Shown piece by piece: positions 1 through 13,100 of a DNA stretch of 64,000 nt. The stretch spans positions 1,798,001 through 1,862,000 of the forward strand of contig BDSL01000001.1 of the NCBI GenBank assembly GCA_003116995.1, written 5' to 3'. The stretch comes from Yamagishiella unicocca (lineage: Eukaryota; Chlorophyta; Chlorophyceae; Chlamydomonadales; Volvocaceae). The position numbers and the translations under genes were made by a program. Every line of letters begins with the position of its first letter. Within the stretch, counting starts at the first letter, position 1. The notes below the pieces were generated by a model. It had not been told where the DNA came from and made no database searches. It was given only the letters and a program-made list of their open reading frames with translations.

Positions 1-2459
1 GCAGCTGAACGACGCGGCGCTGGCGTTCGAGCCGGAGGTCAACAACGCCATGGGCTTCGGGTTCCGATGCGGCTTCCTGGGTCTGCTGCACATGGAGATT
101 GTGCAGGTGGGCTGTGGGCACCGGGGAGAATACAGCGGTGGATGAGCATCGGGGAAGAGGCATGACTAGTTTGGAAAATATGGAGAAAATCTTGGTGATT
201 GAGGTTGCATGTTGGACGACTTGGGTGGATTGCCAAACCTGGAGGGCGGGACGGGAAGCGGCGGGTGGGGGCCGGAAGGGGGACGCCCCCGCCCGCTATC
301 AGCCATATTAAGCGCACCCCAACACACACACACACCCACACCCCACATACTTAAAACACACACCACACACACTCGCCGCCCCTCAGGAACGCCTCGAGCG
401 CGAGTACAACCTGGACCTCATCACCACCGCCCCCACGGTGGTGTACCGCTGCAAGACCACGGACGGAGAGGAGTTCACCGTCAACAGGCAGGGCAGGGCA
501 GGGGCCTGCGTGTTGCAGCCGGGGAAGAAGATGTAGCATGGTAACCTTGGGGGGAAGGGTGCGGCTACTTGGGAGTAGCCGCCGTTGGGTGGCTCGCGCC
601 CTCGCGCCCTCGGCACCTCCGCACCTCTCATTCTCCCCCGTCCTGCCGCTCCCTCCCTCGCTGCAGCCCCGCCGACCTGCCTGACGCCTCCCGCCGCGAG
701 TGGATCGCCGAGCCGTACGTGCGGCTGGAGATGGTGACCCCCACCATCTACGTCGGCAACCTGATGGAGCTAGCCAACGGAAGAAGAGGTGCGGGGGAGG
801 GGAGGGGGCTATCCAAGGAAGAAGTGCCGAGTGCGCCGTGGTGAGGGGAGAGGTGCCGTGGGTCGTTTCAGCGCTGGCAACGAGGGCTCGCCCCCGCTCT
901 GAAACCCTCCCCTCCTGCAGGCGAGTTCATCGAGATGCGCTACCTCACCGACAGCCGCACCACCCTGGTGTTCAACATCCCGCTGGCGGAGGTGGTGACC
1001 GACTACTTCGACCAGCTCAAGAGCAGGTCCAAGGGATACGCCAGTATGGAGTACAAGATCACGGGATACCGGTGCGCGCGGGGGGGCGGGGGCGACGAGA
1101 AGACCCGGTGACACGACCTAGGGGAAGGAGGACGGAAATTAGCCGGGCAGGGCGGCGGGGGAAAGCGGCGGGGCAGGCGGGGCCGAGCCCCAGGGTGTGC
1201 GGTGCGGGAGAGGTATGCTGCAAGGGTGGGACCTCCGGGTCGGTTGGGGCCGCTGTGCTGGGGGGGAACGGGGGGTGGGGGGCCGGCACCCTCCATTGCT
1301 GTTGTCTCCCCCCTCGTCCGGCTCCTGACTCGGAACCTGATGCTGGAAAGAGACAGTGAACCTGACCCTCGCGTTGGCCTTTCACCGGCCCCCTCAGTGA
1401 GAACGACCTGGTGAAGCTGGAGGTGCGCATCAACGGCGAGCCCGCCGACCCGCTGTCGGTCATCTGCCACCGCGAGAACGCCTACCGCACCGGCCGCCAG
1501 CTCACGTCCAAGCTCAAGGAGCTCATCCCCCGCCAGATGTTCAGGTGCGGAGCGGCGGAGGAAGCGGGGTGGAGCAGGCGGGCGCAGAGGAACCCCCTGT
1601 GATGACATACGGGGTGAAAGGGAGCCACCTAGACGGAACAGGAGGGCAGGGCGATTCCCCTCGGGCTGGGAGGGCAGGCGACCCCAGCAACTCCGGCGTT
1701 CGCTGTTGGAAACCACCCCGGTGGCGCGCCGGCCTCAGCGGACGAACCCGCGCCCGCCCTCGCCAGCTTGGGTCCCATGCTTGTGGGGCAAAACATGCCA
1801 AGGGCACGGGGCTGAAGACTTCAGTAACACCCATCCGCCCGTGTGCCCTGCTTGCTCCCTCCTCCGCCCCCAGGGTGCCCATCCAGGCCTGCATAGGCAC
1901 CAAGGTGGTGGCGAGTGAGGCCATCGCCCCCTACCGCAAGGACGTGCTGGCGAAGTGCTACGGCGGCGACATTAGCCGCAAGAAGAAGCTGCTGCAGAAG
2001 CAGGTGGGCAGCGCAGGCGGGGGTTGGGCCAGCGGGACAGAGGGGTAGAGGAGAAGCCGGTGAATCCATGACAGCGAAGAGGCGGTTACTGCGGTAGCTG
2101 GGAATAACATGTTACGCACGCGCATCTGAGGTTGCATTCTGTGGAACTTGGCGCGACAGCAGGCGGGGCGGCGCAGTGACGTTACTGGTGGTCGGCAGCG
2201 GGAAGTTGCAGAACACCATGTCAGGTTGTATTGCCAGTGTGCCACCACCCTCGTTCTCCCCACGCCCCGTTGTCACCCCGCGGTGTCACCCACTCCGTCC
2301 TCGCGCTCCCCACGCCGCGTTGTCACTCCTCTCCCCCCCCACCCCTTCCCCTCCCAGGCTGAGGGCAAGAAGCGCATGAAGGCGCTGGGCAAGGTGGAGG
2401 TGCCGCAGGAGGCCTTCATGGCCATCCTGAAGATCGATCGGGACGGCAAGGAGGATTAG
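1..2459 (+). CDS. LEPA: Plastid translation factor LepA/EF4, 3' part (partial, 7 exons)
   Basis: LepA (EF4) is a ribosome-associated GTPase related to EF-G; plant versions act in the chloroplast. Only the C-terminal 285 residues lie in the window. Exons are 1-106, 387-487, 667-788, 921-1071, 1398-1544, 1874-2003 and 2358-2459; reading starts at base 2 and stays in frame to TAG. Visible family blocks are [60 protein letters not shown] and, in the LepA-specific C-terminal domain, [20 protein letters not shown] followed by [11 protein letters not shown] and [10 protein letters not shown]. The GTPase domain is off the left edge. The intron at 488 appears to use a GC donor (AACAG|gcaggg), because only that join gives the expected N-S-P-A-D-L-P-D sequence. 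The next gene downstream is H+-ATPase copy A on the same strand, 1.7 kb away. The family call is very sure; the plastid location is inferred from plant relatives. Confidence 0.93.
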
Positions 2460-4191
2460 GCACGCGGTGGGGTCGTCCTGGCGGCTCGAACAGGGGATCT
2501 GGAGCGGGAGCTGCAAGGAAAACCCGTGTACGAAGAAAGCACCGTAGGGGGAGTGAGCGAGGGGGCAGTGCGGCTGGGCGCTTGGGCTGCGAACAGGAGT
2601 TCCCTGGCCTGGCCCTGGCCTTGGCCCTGGCGGCCTTCGTGAGCGCAGGGGGGTTGGATCCACAGGAGAGCGCAGGTAGGGCGGTGGAGTGTTACCGTAG
2701 GGCCGTATGTATTCGGCCGGAGGTGGCGGCGGCGCTGTGAGGGCGGCGGTGCGGCCGGGCTTTTGGGGGCCGAAGGGGCAGTAGTTGGGTAGGACTGACG
2801 GAATCGTGGTCATACTGTCGTACACGTGTGGGTAGAGGGAGCTCGCCGATTCGCTGCTCGGGTGCGAGTGGTGGCGGATGGCTGGGCTGCCGCGGGTGGT
2901 TGTCGCTGGGAAGGCATGGTGTAGGGTGGGGAGCGTCGCCTCTCGAACGGACACAGTGGGCCGTGTGGAGCTGGGGCCTGGGTGTGAGCTCCCAGGGGCC
3001 GGTGCAGCGTCATGCGGCTGAGCCCCCGGCCCCCCCGGCTACTGCCTGGTGGCTGTAGCTGGCTGTAGTGGGCCAGAGGTCGGCGTCACCAACACCCCCC
3101 GGTAGGGACTAGCAGTGAGCCGGTGCATGCGGCGCACGCGAGTGTAAGCAGCGAGTGTCGGGGCAAGCCCCTCTCTTGCCGGATCATCCGAAGGTTCTTC
3201 GAACGGCGTCCTGCCGGGTCGTCCAAGGGTTTTTCGGAAGGTGGGTGTACGTGTGCACCTGCCAGGCAACATCCAGTTCAGAGATGCACGAACCAGCCGC
3301 TGATTGCAAGGCGGGTTTGAGGGGTTGATAGGGGATGCTGGGCGGGAGATATGGAGCGTGGGGTGCCAAGGGGCAGGGAGTCGTACAAAACCCTACCCTA
3401 TCACCCGAAACCCTAAGAAGTGTCGCGCAGGTGAAAAACAAAAGAGGTCAGATGGGGCTAGGATAAGAAACTTGAAGATCCGATACCTCCGAAAATGCAG
3501 CCTCAACAAGTTGTGTGCGCGGCAGCGATGAACCATGTTAATGGGCATGGCGCCGACCCGTGGGTCATGCGAGACTTAGACCGACTGAGCGAATTGCCTG
3601 GCGACGCTTGCTGCGACAAGACTGACCTCGACATCACGCGCTAAGAAGCATTACACCATGATCCAGGGACGCATTATGGAGGTTTCGATACCGCCGGCCC
3701 GCGTTGACTGGCGGCCGGGGTGGCGCATCACGAGGGCATAAAAACGTTGGCGGCCTCGGGCGCAAGCGCGTTGGATAAGAACATGGTGTGTCACGTTGCC
3801 ATAATTCACGTTTACACACTACCAGCGTTGTCATTTGGCCGTATGCAGGTAAAGGTGCTTGTACTGCGGCGGCGGGATCGGCCGTGAGATGCGCCCCCCT
3901 GGCGTCCGACAGGATCACACCGCCGCGCGCCGCACCGTTTTGCCATAGCTCGCCAACTACAGGTTCCCAGGTGCTGTTTGAATGCTCGCTTACTGAGCGG
4001 GCCTTCCGCGGCGCCGCTTGCACGCGCGGTTCCGGTGTGGGGTCCATCAGCCGTCGCGTCCGCATTGGACAACAATTGACGCCCTTTTCTGTCGGCTCCC
4101 TTACCGGCTCCGTAAGGAAAGGTGGCCCTCTCCGTGTTCCGCCGGCAGTACGTGGTAACACTCCAGCAGCAGCCTGCGCACAATACCAAGA
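2460..4191. other. LepA 3' UTR and upstream region of H+-ATPase A
   Basis: No exon with family support was seen on either strand. The first part is GC-rich and probably LepA 3' UTR. The second part, from about 3.4 kb, should hold the promoter and 5' UTR of the pump gene. An AT-rich cataaaaac stretch near 3738 could be a TATA-like element about 450 bases before the chosen ATG, which is only a guess. Confidence 0.5.
3143..3147 (+). terminator. Possible TGTAA poly(A) signal of LepA
   Basis: This is the first TGTAA after the LepA stop, nearly 690 bases downstream. Volvocine algae use TGTAA as the poly(A) signal. The long implied 3' UTR makes this uncertain. Confidence 0.3.
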
Positions 4192-7100
4192 ATGAGTGAC
4201 CGGAATCGCGACGCCTCGGCACCGCAGCCTGCCGGCCCAGGAGATGAAACAGACAATGCCGCAGCCCCTAGCGCGCCCTTCCCGCCGCCTCGAAATGGAG
4301 CTACCCCAGACGACAAGCCGCGGGCCGGGTCTGCTTTGCCCGCGGCGCTGGGCGCGAACGTCAGCGAGGAGTCGTCAGGGCACGGGCTCGAAGACAGCGG
4401 CGCGGATGGCCATCGAAAGTGCTTCGTGCCTTCTAAAGGCCTCACGTCAGCGGGTGAGCGCGCACTGCTGCTGTCGCTTCCGCGCCTGTTGCCCGCGACT
4501 CGACTCGACACGACCTGATGCCTCTCCATCTCGCACCTTAGGGCGCAGCACGTTTCCCTGGCCGTGATTTTGTCATTTCGCTCTGTTGAGATACCCTGCA
4601 ACTGTTGCGCTTCGGCGTGGGAAGACCCTCTTTGCCGCTCCTGCCTTGCCCGCTCAACTCGTCCTGCCTTGCCGGGCCGCCACCGCCGCCACCGCCGCTA
4701 CTGCCGCTACTGCCGCCACCGCCGCTACTGCCGCCACCGCCGCTGCAGAGGCCGCCGCGCTACTTGAGCAGTGGGGTCGCAACGAGCTGGAGGAGAAGGT
4801 CACCCCCTCCTGGCTCATCTACCTGCGGCAGGCAAGCAGACGGGCCGAGGGGGCCTAGCTAGCTCGCACGCTGCCGGCAGTTCTCGGGCGGCAGGACGGG
4901 GCCCTACCTGCGAGTTGGCGGGTCCATGTGGGGTTGGTCTTGGAATTGGAGAGCACTGGGCGGGAGTGTTAGCCTCGCAAGTATTTAAAGTTTGGAAGAT
5001 TGCCAGGCTAACATCCGCCGGGCCCTCTCCTTTGAGACCGTCGCATCCTGAAGAAGCGCTCGCTGCACGATGCTTGGGAAGGGCGTCCTGGTCCGAACAC
5101 CACGTCCTTCCCCACTAGCCCACAACCACCACTACCACCAAGTGCCCCAGCATGCGCCCACACCTATGTGTCTGAAGACAATGCGCCAGCTATCCTACCT
5201 ATGTCGTGTAACCGGTCTTCATGCCAGCCGCCCACCACCACCACTACCCCCGCCCCGCAGCTGACTGCCCCGATGCCGATCATGATCTGGATCGCCGCCA
5301 TCATCGAGGCCGCGATCCAGAACTGGGCCGACATGGGGATCCTGCTTGGGATCCAGTTCATCAACGCGACGCTGGGCTGGTGCGTCGTAGTCGGGGTGGG
5401 GGGGGAATGAGGGACGGGGCGTGGAATGGCTGGGGGGTCATGACGACGGCTGGGCATGACGAGGCATGCTGAGAAGCTGCTGGGAGCCGCAGCTCAAATA
5501 CGCGAAATAGTCAAGTTGTGCCCCGAGCTGCAGCCCAACACGCACTCCGTCATCAAGAATGCTACCGCGACTACCGCAATTATGCTGGCAATCGGCTGGA
5601 GCAGTCAGTCACCCCGCGCCCGTAATCACAACTACCAACTGATTCCATAACCGTAACGGCAACAACAACCGCAACCGAAACCGCACTGCAACTGTAATCG
5701 CAACCGCGCGTATTGCCGTACGTAGGTACGAGACCACCAAGGCCGGAAACGCCGTCGCCGCACTCAAGGCCTCGTTGAAGCCACAGGCCACAGCCAAGCG
5801 CGACGGCAAGTGGGCCACCCTTGACGCTGCACTGCTGGTGCCCGGGGACCTGGTGCTGCTGGGTTCCGGAGCCAGCGTGCCCGCGGACTGCGTGGTCAAC
5901 CATGGCTCCGTGGACGTTGACCAGTCGGCGCTGACGGGAGAGTCGTTGCCCGTGACCATGAATGCCGAGGACAGCGCCAAGATGGGATCCACTGTCGTAC
6001 GCGGCGAGACGGAGGCGACCGTGGAGGTGTGAGGGGCAGGAGAGGTTCGGGGTCAGGGGGGTGGCGGGCTAGCCGGGGAGGGGGCAGGGAGGGGGCAGGG
6101 AGGGAGGCAGGGAGGAGGCAGGGAGGGAGGCAGGGAGGAGGCAGGGAGGGGGGGACGAAACGGAGCAATGAAGTGCCATTCCACATCGTGTGACTCACTG
6201 TTTCGCACCTTTCATATGTCTGTGCCTGTCCGTCCTTCACCGGTGCCTGCTCATCCTTCCGTTTGTCCGTTTGTCGTTGCCGCCCCGGCGGTAAGCGCAG
6301 TTCACCGGCAAGAACACCTTTTTCGGCAAGACCGCCAGCCTGCTGCAGCAGGACGGCAACGAGATGGGCCACCTGCAGAAGATCCTGCTCACCATCATGG
6401 CCGTGCTGGTGTCCGTGTCCTTCGTGCTGTGCGTCACCGCCTTCGGCTACCTCCTGGGCCGCCACACCGGCTTCAAGGAGGCTCTGAGCTTCACCGTGGT
6501 GCTGCTGGTTGCGTCCATCCCCATCGCCATCGAAATCGTGTGCACCACCACCCTGGCGCTTGGTTCGAGGCAGCTCAGCTCGCATGGGGCCATCGTGACC
6601 CGGCTGGCGGCCATTGAGGACATGGCGGGCATGAACATGCTCTGCTCGGACAAGACGGGCACGCTCACGCTCAACAAGATGGTCATCCAGGTACGAGCAC
6701 GAACGGGGGAATTCAGGTGCTGGTTTCCACAGCCAACGATTCGGGTTGCTGCCGTGCCGTTACAGCACGCGGAGCGACTAGGCCAGCGTAGGCTGGCGTA
6801 CGGGGCGGGAAGCGGAGCGGGAAGCGGAGCGGGAAGCGGAGCGGGAAGCGGAGCGGGGGCGGGGCACGGACGGGGCCGGAGGAGGGCTGGGGACGGAGGG
6901 GAGGAAAAGGGGGCAGCAGCAGGGGCGCGTGTGCGGTACAGTGCGGCGGGGAATTCCCCGGAGGCTGTCGGTTGCTGTTCCCCTAGGCTACCCGCCTCCC
7001 ATCCCTCCTGCTCTTTCCGCACCACACTGCATGCTTGACGGCATCGTACCCCCTTCTTCCCCTACCCCAACTCCTTCCCCTCCCCCCTTTCCTCAAAACT

Positions 7101-10100
7101 TCTGTTTTAAACGTTTTTTTCGGACATCCACGGGTTTCCCTCGAACCCCCCTTTCCTTCCCCTCTCTACGCAGGACGAGACGCCCACCTACTTGCCCGGT
7201 GTGGGCCGCCCGGAGGTGCTCACCACCGCCGCCCTGGCCGCCCGCTGGAAGGAGCCCCCCCGTGACGCCCTGGACACCTTGGTGCTGGGGGCCGCCGACC
7301 TGGACGCCCTCAACCGCTACGAGCAGCTGGACTACATGCCCTTCGACGCGCGGACCAAGCGCACCGAGTCAACCATCAGAGCGCCGGACGGCCACGTGTT
7401 CAAGGTGGGGCAGCGGGGGCAGAGGGCAGGTGGTGGGCGCGGATGCTGGGATGCGGCCGGCGGAGGCGTTACCACGGATCAGAGGTGCTCCAGGGAAGGA
7501 ACCCTCCGATTCGGGCTGGGGAGAGGTTCTGCAGCCTCGTAAGCCTTCCTCGCCTGGCCGCATCCTGGCCGCATCCTGGCCGCATCCTGGCCGCATCCTG
7601 GCCGCATCCTGGCCGCATCCTGGCCGCATCCTGGCCGCATCCTGGCCGCATCCTGGCCGCATCCTGGCCGCATCCTGGCCGCATCCAGGGATCGAATGCT
7701 ACATGGGGCGCTGGTTTCAAGGAACAGCGTCCTGCCGCGCTGGCTCCCCCCCTCGCATGCATCTCCAAACGTCTGTTCTAAACGGTTTTTCTTTGGCACA
7801 CGAGTTTTCCTTGCACCCCACCCCCGCCTCAGGTAGCATGCGCGCGCGTCCCGGTGTCCGAAGGCTATGCACCCACTACATTTCCCCAGTCGAGCTACCG
7901 GTTCTTTTATTGTGACCCCCCTTCAGGTGACCAAGGGGGCCCCCCACGTCATCCTGGCGCTGCTGGACCCGTCGGACTTCGCGGTCATATCTGCCGTGGA
8001 GGCGCACGTGAGGGCGCTGGGCCGCCGGGGCATCCGGGCGCTAGCCACCGCCAGGAGCGACACCCCCGACGGTGAGGAGGGCCGCCAGCACCCTCAAACA
8101 CCTCCCTCCCCCTTATTCCCTACCTACCGCGCCCCTTTCCCACCGGCCTGGGTGCAGCTTTGAGGTTTCCCCGTCCCGGTCCAGTCCCCAACCACACCCC
8201 AGACCTCCCCGCCATCTGGCATCCTGAGGCGTGTCGCGAACACAAGCGCCTCCGCCTCCGAAACCGGCAGGAGTGGTTACGGCATCTCGTCCAGCGGCCC
8301 TCCGGCGATTCGGAAACCCCTCCAGGAGAGCCTCGCCTCGCCGGGGGTGGCCGTACCCCCTGCCGTACCCGCTGCCGCACCCCTTCTGCTCCTCGCGCTC
8401 ACCCGATGGCGGCGGCGGATAGTGTACGGCGGATAGTGTACGGCGGATAGTGTACGGCGCTGAGGTGTGCAACGTGGGGCTCCCTGGTGTGTGTGTGTGT
8501 GTGTGTGGTGCTCGCAGGTCCCTGGCACATGGTGGGTCTGCTGACCTTTCTGGACCCGCCCCGCCCCGACACCAAGCGGACCATCGAGCGGGCGCTGGAG
8601 TTCGGAGTGGACGTCAAGATGATCACCGGAGACCACTTGCTGATTGCAAAGGTGGGAGGGAGCCGACCGGGGATTTGCTCTGCTCGAGAGTGGGGGTATG
8701 CGCTTGTTCCTGGCCCCGCCCGAGTGGAGGGCGCGGGTAGCTGGCAAGGAGGGCGGGGGAGCGGGGACCTGAGGGAGTGCGCGGCACGGGGCGCCCGGGC
8801 CACAGGGCCCTTGACACTGAAGTCTCTCCGGCTGCCGGTCCGGTCCGTTCGGATCAGCCGCGAGGAAACCTTGTCGCGACGGAACCTTGTCGCATACGCC
8901 ATTGCCACTGCCACTCACCGCCGCAACCGACCCGTGGGTCTGTCGTTCGTCACCCACCTCCCGTGCCGCGCCTGGCGCTTTGCCCTTTGCCCCGTGGGGT
9001 GCGCCCAGGAGACGGCTCGCGTGCTGGGTCTGGGCACCAACATCCAGGAGCCGGCGCACCTGCCCATGGTGGACGCGGAGGGTAAGGCCCCCAAGGACCT
9101 GGGCAAGAAGTACGGCAAGATCATCATGGAGGCGGACGGCTTCGCGCAGGTGTGTTGATCTGCCGCTGGCCACCACAGGCCGGAAAATGAACAAACCGAA
9201 CGGTGGTCTGGTGTGGGAACGCGGAGAACCACAGGCATGTGTAGGTGTGCGTGTGCTGGGGGGGGGGGTGAGGCAAAACCCGCGGTGGCGGGGGGGTGGC
9301 GGGGGGTCGTCTTAGGTTATGCCGTGCCACCCGCCTCTGCGAGGCACACCGGACCCGTCCACTTAACGGCACCACAAGGTTTGTCGTTGTGTACGGATCG
9401 TCGTGTCGTGTCGCAGCAGAAACCATACGCGATGTGCCCGATGTTTCTACCTTTTGGTCTAGAACCCACTATAACCGTTACAACAACAACCTCCACGCTC
9501 GAGCCTTTCTGGGCAGGCCGCTTAACATGCCGCCTGTTCCCCAAGACTCCCTATTCCCTAGCGCAGCCCTTTGCCCTGTCCCATAACGGCCCTGAACCCC
9601 CCCCCCCTGGACCGCCAGGTCTTCCCCGAGCACAAGTACCTCATCGTGGAGGCCCTCCGTCAGAACGGCTTCGCTGTCGGCATGACCGGCGACGGAGTGA
9701 ACGACGCCCCGGCGCTCAAGCGCGCTGACGTGGGCGTGGCGGTGCAGGGCGCCACGGACGCCGCGCGCGCTGCCGCCGACATCGTGCTCACGCAGCCGGG
9801 CCTCAGCACCATCATCGAAGCCATCATCGTGGCGCGATCCATCTTCCAGCGCATGCAGAACTTCATCAACTACCGTATCGCTGCGACGCTTCAGCTTCTG
9901 ACGTTCTTCTTCATCGCTGTGCTGACCTTCCCGCCGTCCAAGTACCAGCCACCGGGTGGGGCTCTGGGGCTTGGGGTCGGGGCCAGGGGGACTGGGGGTC
10001 AGAGCGGTGTTGTTTGGTGCGTGTGGATGGGTGACGGATACACCGTCATGTAGTCTGAGGTGTTGAGATCTGTCGTGATAAGGGCGCATCCCTATCGATG

Positions 10101-13100
10101 TGTGGCAGGCAATGCAGCGACTGTTGCCGTGCCTGCGGCTGCTACGGCTGCCATGACGCTCCTGGTCGGTTCTGCTGTCCAAGTTGCCGCTCTGCCTCGG
10201 CCTCGCTCCTCCATTTGTCTAGACACAGCAGCCGGGGGACACCCGACCTCCGGATTCAAGTTACCTAAACCAAGTTTTCCAGCATGCAGCTCCAAAAGTG
10301 TGTATTACACTTTGAGCGCCGATCCACGGGTTTCCTCTCATCCCCCCCACCTCCCCCCTCCGCCTCCCCCCTCCCCGCCCTAGGTCTGGATGAGGAGCCC
10401 TGGCCATCCTACTTCCGGATGCCGGTGAGGAGGCCTAGCGCCCGCCTAACCGTCTAACCATCTAACTGCCTAACTGCCGAACCGCCGAACTGCTCTAACC
10501 GCCTTCGTTGATCCACAGCTAGCTAGCGGGGTGTCTACCGGTGGTGTCGCCGGAGGGGTAGTGGGGAGCGGAGCGAGGCAGCGCGACCGAGATGGGCCCG
10601 ACCCTGTGCTCCTTTCCGCTCCTCCGCCGCCGCCTCACCGTCTCCCGGCCCGCCGCTCGCGCCCGCCAGGTGCTGATGCTGATGCTCATCACGCTGCTCA
10701 ACGACGGCACGCTCATCTCCATCGGGTACGACAAAGTCAAGCCCTCCCACATGCCCGAGAAATGGAACCTCAAGGTGAGCTGTCCGGATCCCATCCACGA
10801 CCGGCGGCTGACTGGCCTCAGCCGCTTCTTCCTGCCGCTTCCTACACAAGCAAACACACGCCCTCCCCCCCACGTCCCCGGCCCCCCACTCGCAGGCCCT
10901 CTTCACCACCTCCATCGTGCTGGGCATGGTAGCGTGCGGCTCCTCGCTGCTGCTTCTGTGGGCCGCACTCGACAGCTGGAACCCGGGCAGCATCTTCCAG
11001 CGCTGGCACCTGGGCGGCGTGCCGTACGCCAAGATCACCACCATGATCTACCTCAAGGTGTCGGTCTCGGACTTCCTGACGCTCTTCTCCGCGCGCACCC
11101 ACGAGGGCTTCTTCTGGTCGGTGCGCCCCAGCCCCATCCTGCTGTGTGCTGCCGGGGTGGCGCTGTCGCTGTCCACCATCCTCGCGTGCATCTGGCCCGA
11201 GGGCTACCTGGATGACCAGCCGGTGCAGGGCCTTGCGTACGGCGCCTACACGCTGCTGCCGCTGTGGATCTGGATCTACTGCGTGTTCTGGTGGTTTGTG
11301 CAGGACGTGCTCAAGGTGCTGACGTACTGGCTGATGCGCCGGTGGGTGGTGTGTCTCGAGGGGAGAACCGGGAGGGGGGATGGCCGGTGGGTGGTGTGTC
11401 TCGAGGGGAGAACCGGGAGGGGGGATGGCCGGTGGGTGGTGTGTCTCGAGGGGAGAACCGGGATGGGGGATGGCCGGTGGGTGGTGTGCGAGGGGAGAAC
11501 CGGGAGGGTGTGTGTGTGTGGCCGGTGGGTGGTGGCGGCGGCCCTGTTCGTACACACCGAACCGACCTGCCATGCCTGACTCCTCCCCAACCTCCCTCCC
11601 TTCCCCCCATCCGTCCCAACCCGCCCTCCCTACTCTGCACCGCCTCTTAACAGCTACAACATCTGGAACATCAATACCCACCAGGTGCGGCCACTTGGCT
11701 GGACGGCTGGGTGGGGATATGAGGGGAGACCCGTGGGTCGGCACTGGAGAATAAAAACGATTAGGAAGCCCCGCCTGGGCGGGTCTGGGTGCGGCTGGGT
11801 GCCTTGGGACGGCCCTTGGGCGCATGGAACCCTACCGATCAGGTTAGGCGGAAGTAGCGCCCTCGTTGGTTTGCAAAGTCCTCTCGATTTTACCAAACTT
11901 TGCACAGCAAAGATAGTTTCCCGAAGGGATACTTTAATATCTATGTATAGTATATAAATATTGTCCTCCCCCTGTCCTCCCCCCGCCTCCCCCCCCGCAG
12001 CTGGTCAACATGCGCGAGGCGCTCCGGCCCGAGGAGCCCGGCCGCCCCCTGGCTGCCGCCTCGGTGGGGCTCACGGAGACCAAGCTGCTGCACCACCGCA
12101 TCGCCAACGCCGCAGAGGCTCTGGAGCGCGTCTCGGGTGCGTCTCCGCCGCAGCTAGCAGCGCGCGGGGCCCATCACGCCGCGGGTACTGCTACTGCCCC
12201 CTGCTGCTGCCCCCTACTGCTGCCCCCTGCTGCTGCCCCCTGCTGCTGCCCCCTGCTGCTGCCCCCTGCTGCTGCCCCCTGCTGCTGCCCCCTGCTACTG
12301 CTCCCTGCTACTGCTGATATTGTTCCGGCCCCTGCTGCTGGGAACTACTCTTGGTGCCACTGGCGCGCACGGGACCCACGCGGCTGTACAGACCCAAGCG
12401 GGGCAGCAACGCGCTCGCGACCCTGGTCCAGCTGCCCCAACCGGCCACCACCTTACTCGACTGTCCCGCCGGCCCCCAACCCTCCCACCCCTGCCGGCCC
12501 CCAACCCTCCCACCCCTGCCGGCCCCCAACCCTCCCACCCCTGTCGGAAACCCGCTCACCGCCGCCGCAGGTTTGGCCCCGGGTCAGCTGGCCCGCGTGT
12601 CCCAGGGCCTGGCCCTCGCGCGCACCAGCGCCCGCATGGTCCGCGAAACGGTGTCGCGCAGGAGCCCCACGGCAGCCCGCCCCGTGTCGCCCGGCGGGCC
12701 CCCCCCGGACGTGGAGGCCGCTGCTGCTGCTGCCGCCGCGCTGCCCCCCGGGGTGTACGTGCGTGAGACGACCGACGCGCTGAGGGAGGCGGTTGCGGAG
12801 CTGAGTCCGCAGGTGGGCTGGGGGCTGGGGCGTGCGAGGGTCGTTTGTTGCGAGGGTCGATCGTTGGATGGCTCGTCGGGGTGTTCCTTGCCGCTGGTCT
12901 GACCTGACATCCGGAGCCGTATGGGCAGGGGATGGCTTGGTTACGGTGCTGGGACTCCCCCCCTGCAGCTGCTTGCGCTCCTGCCAATCAGCTCGCGGTC
13001 CTGCCTGCCCCTCTCCCCGTCTCCACCGTGCTCCCGTGCTGGCCTTGCTGCCGGTAACGTGCCATTTTGCTGCTTCTGCCGTTGCTCCTGCCGTTGCTGC

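Noticed and set aside
4681..4748. (GCC)n stretch as N-terminal poly-Ala/Thr of pump A
   Set aside because: Copy B has an acceptor at the same place (cag|AGGC), and the upstream exon 4192-4453 gives a matching N-terminus.
7369..7799. Repetitive minus-strand open frames rich in [11 protein letters not shown]
   Set aside because: They are products of the 11-bp intron minisatellite, which has no stop in any frame.
10842..11825. 327-codon open frame on the minus strand
   Set aside because: It is antisense to H+-ATPase A exons and the 45-bp repeat. The plus strand carries the conserved protein.
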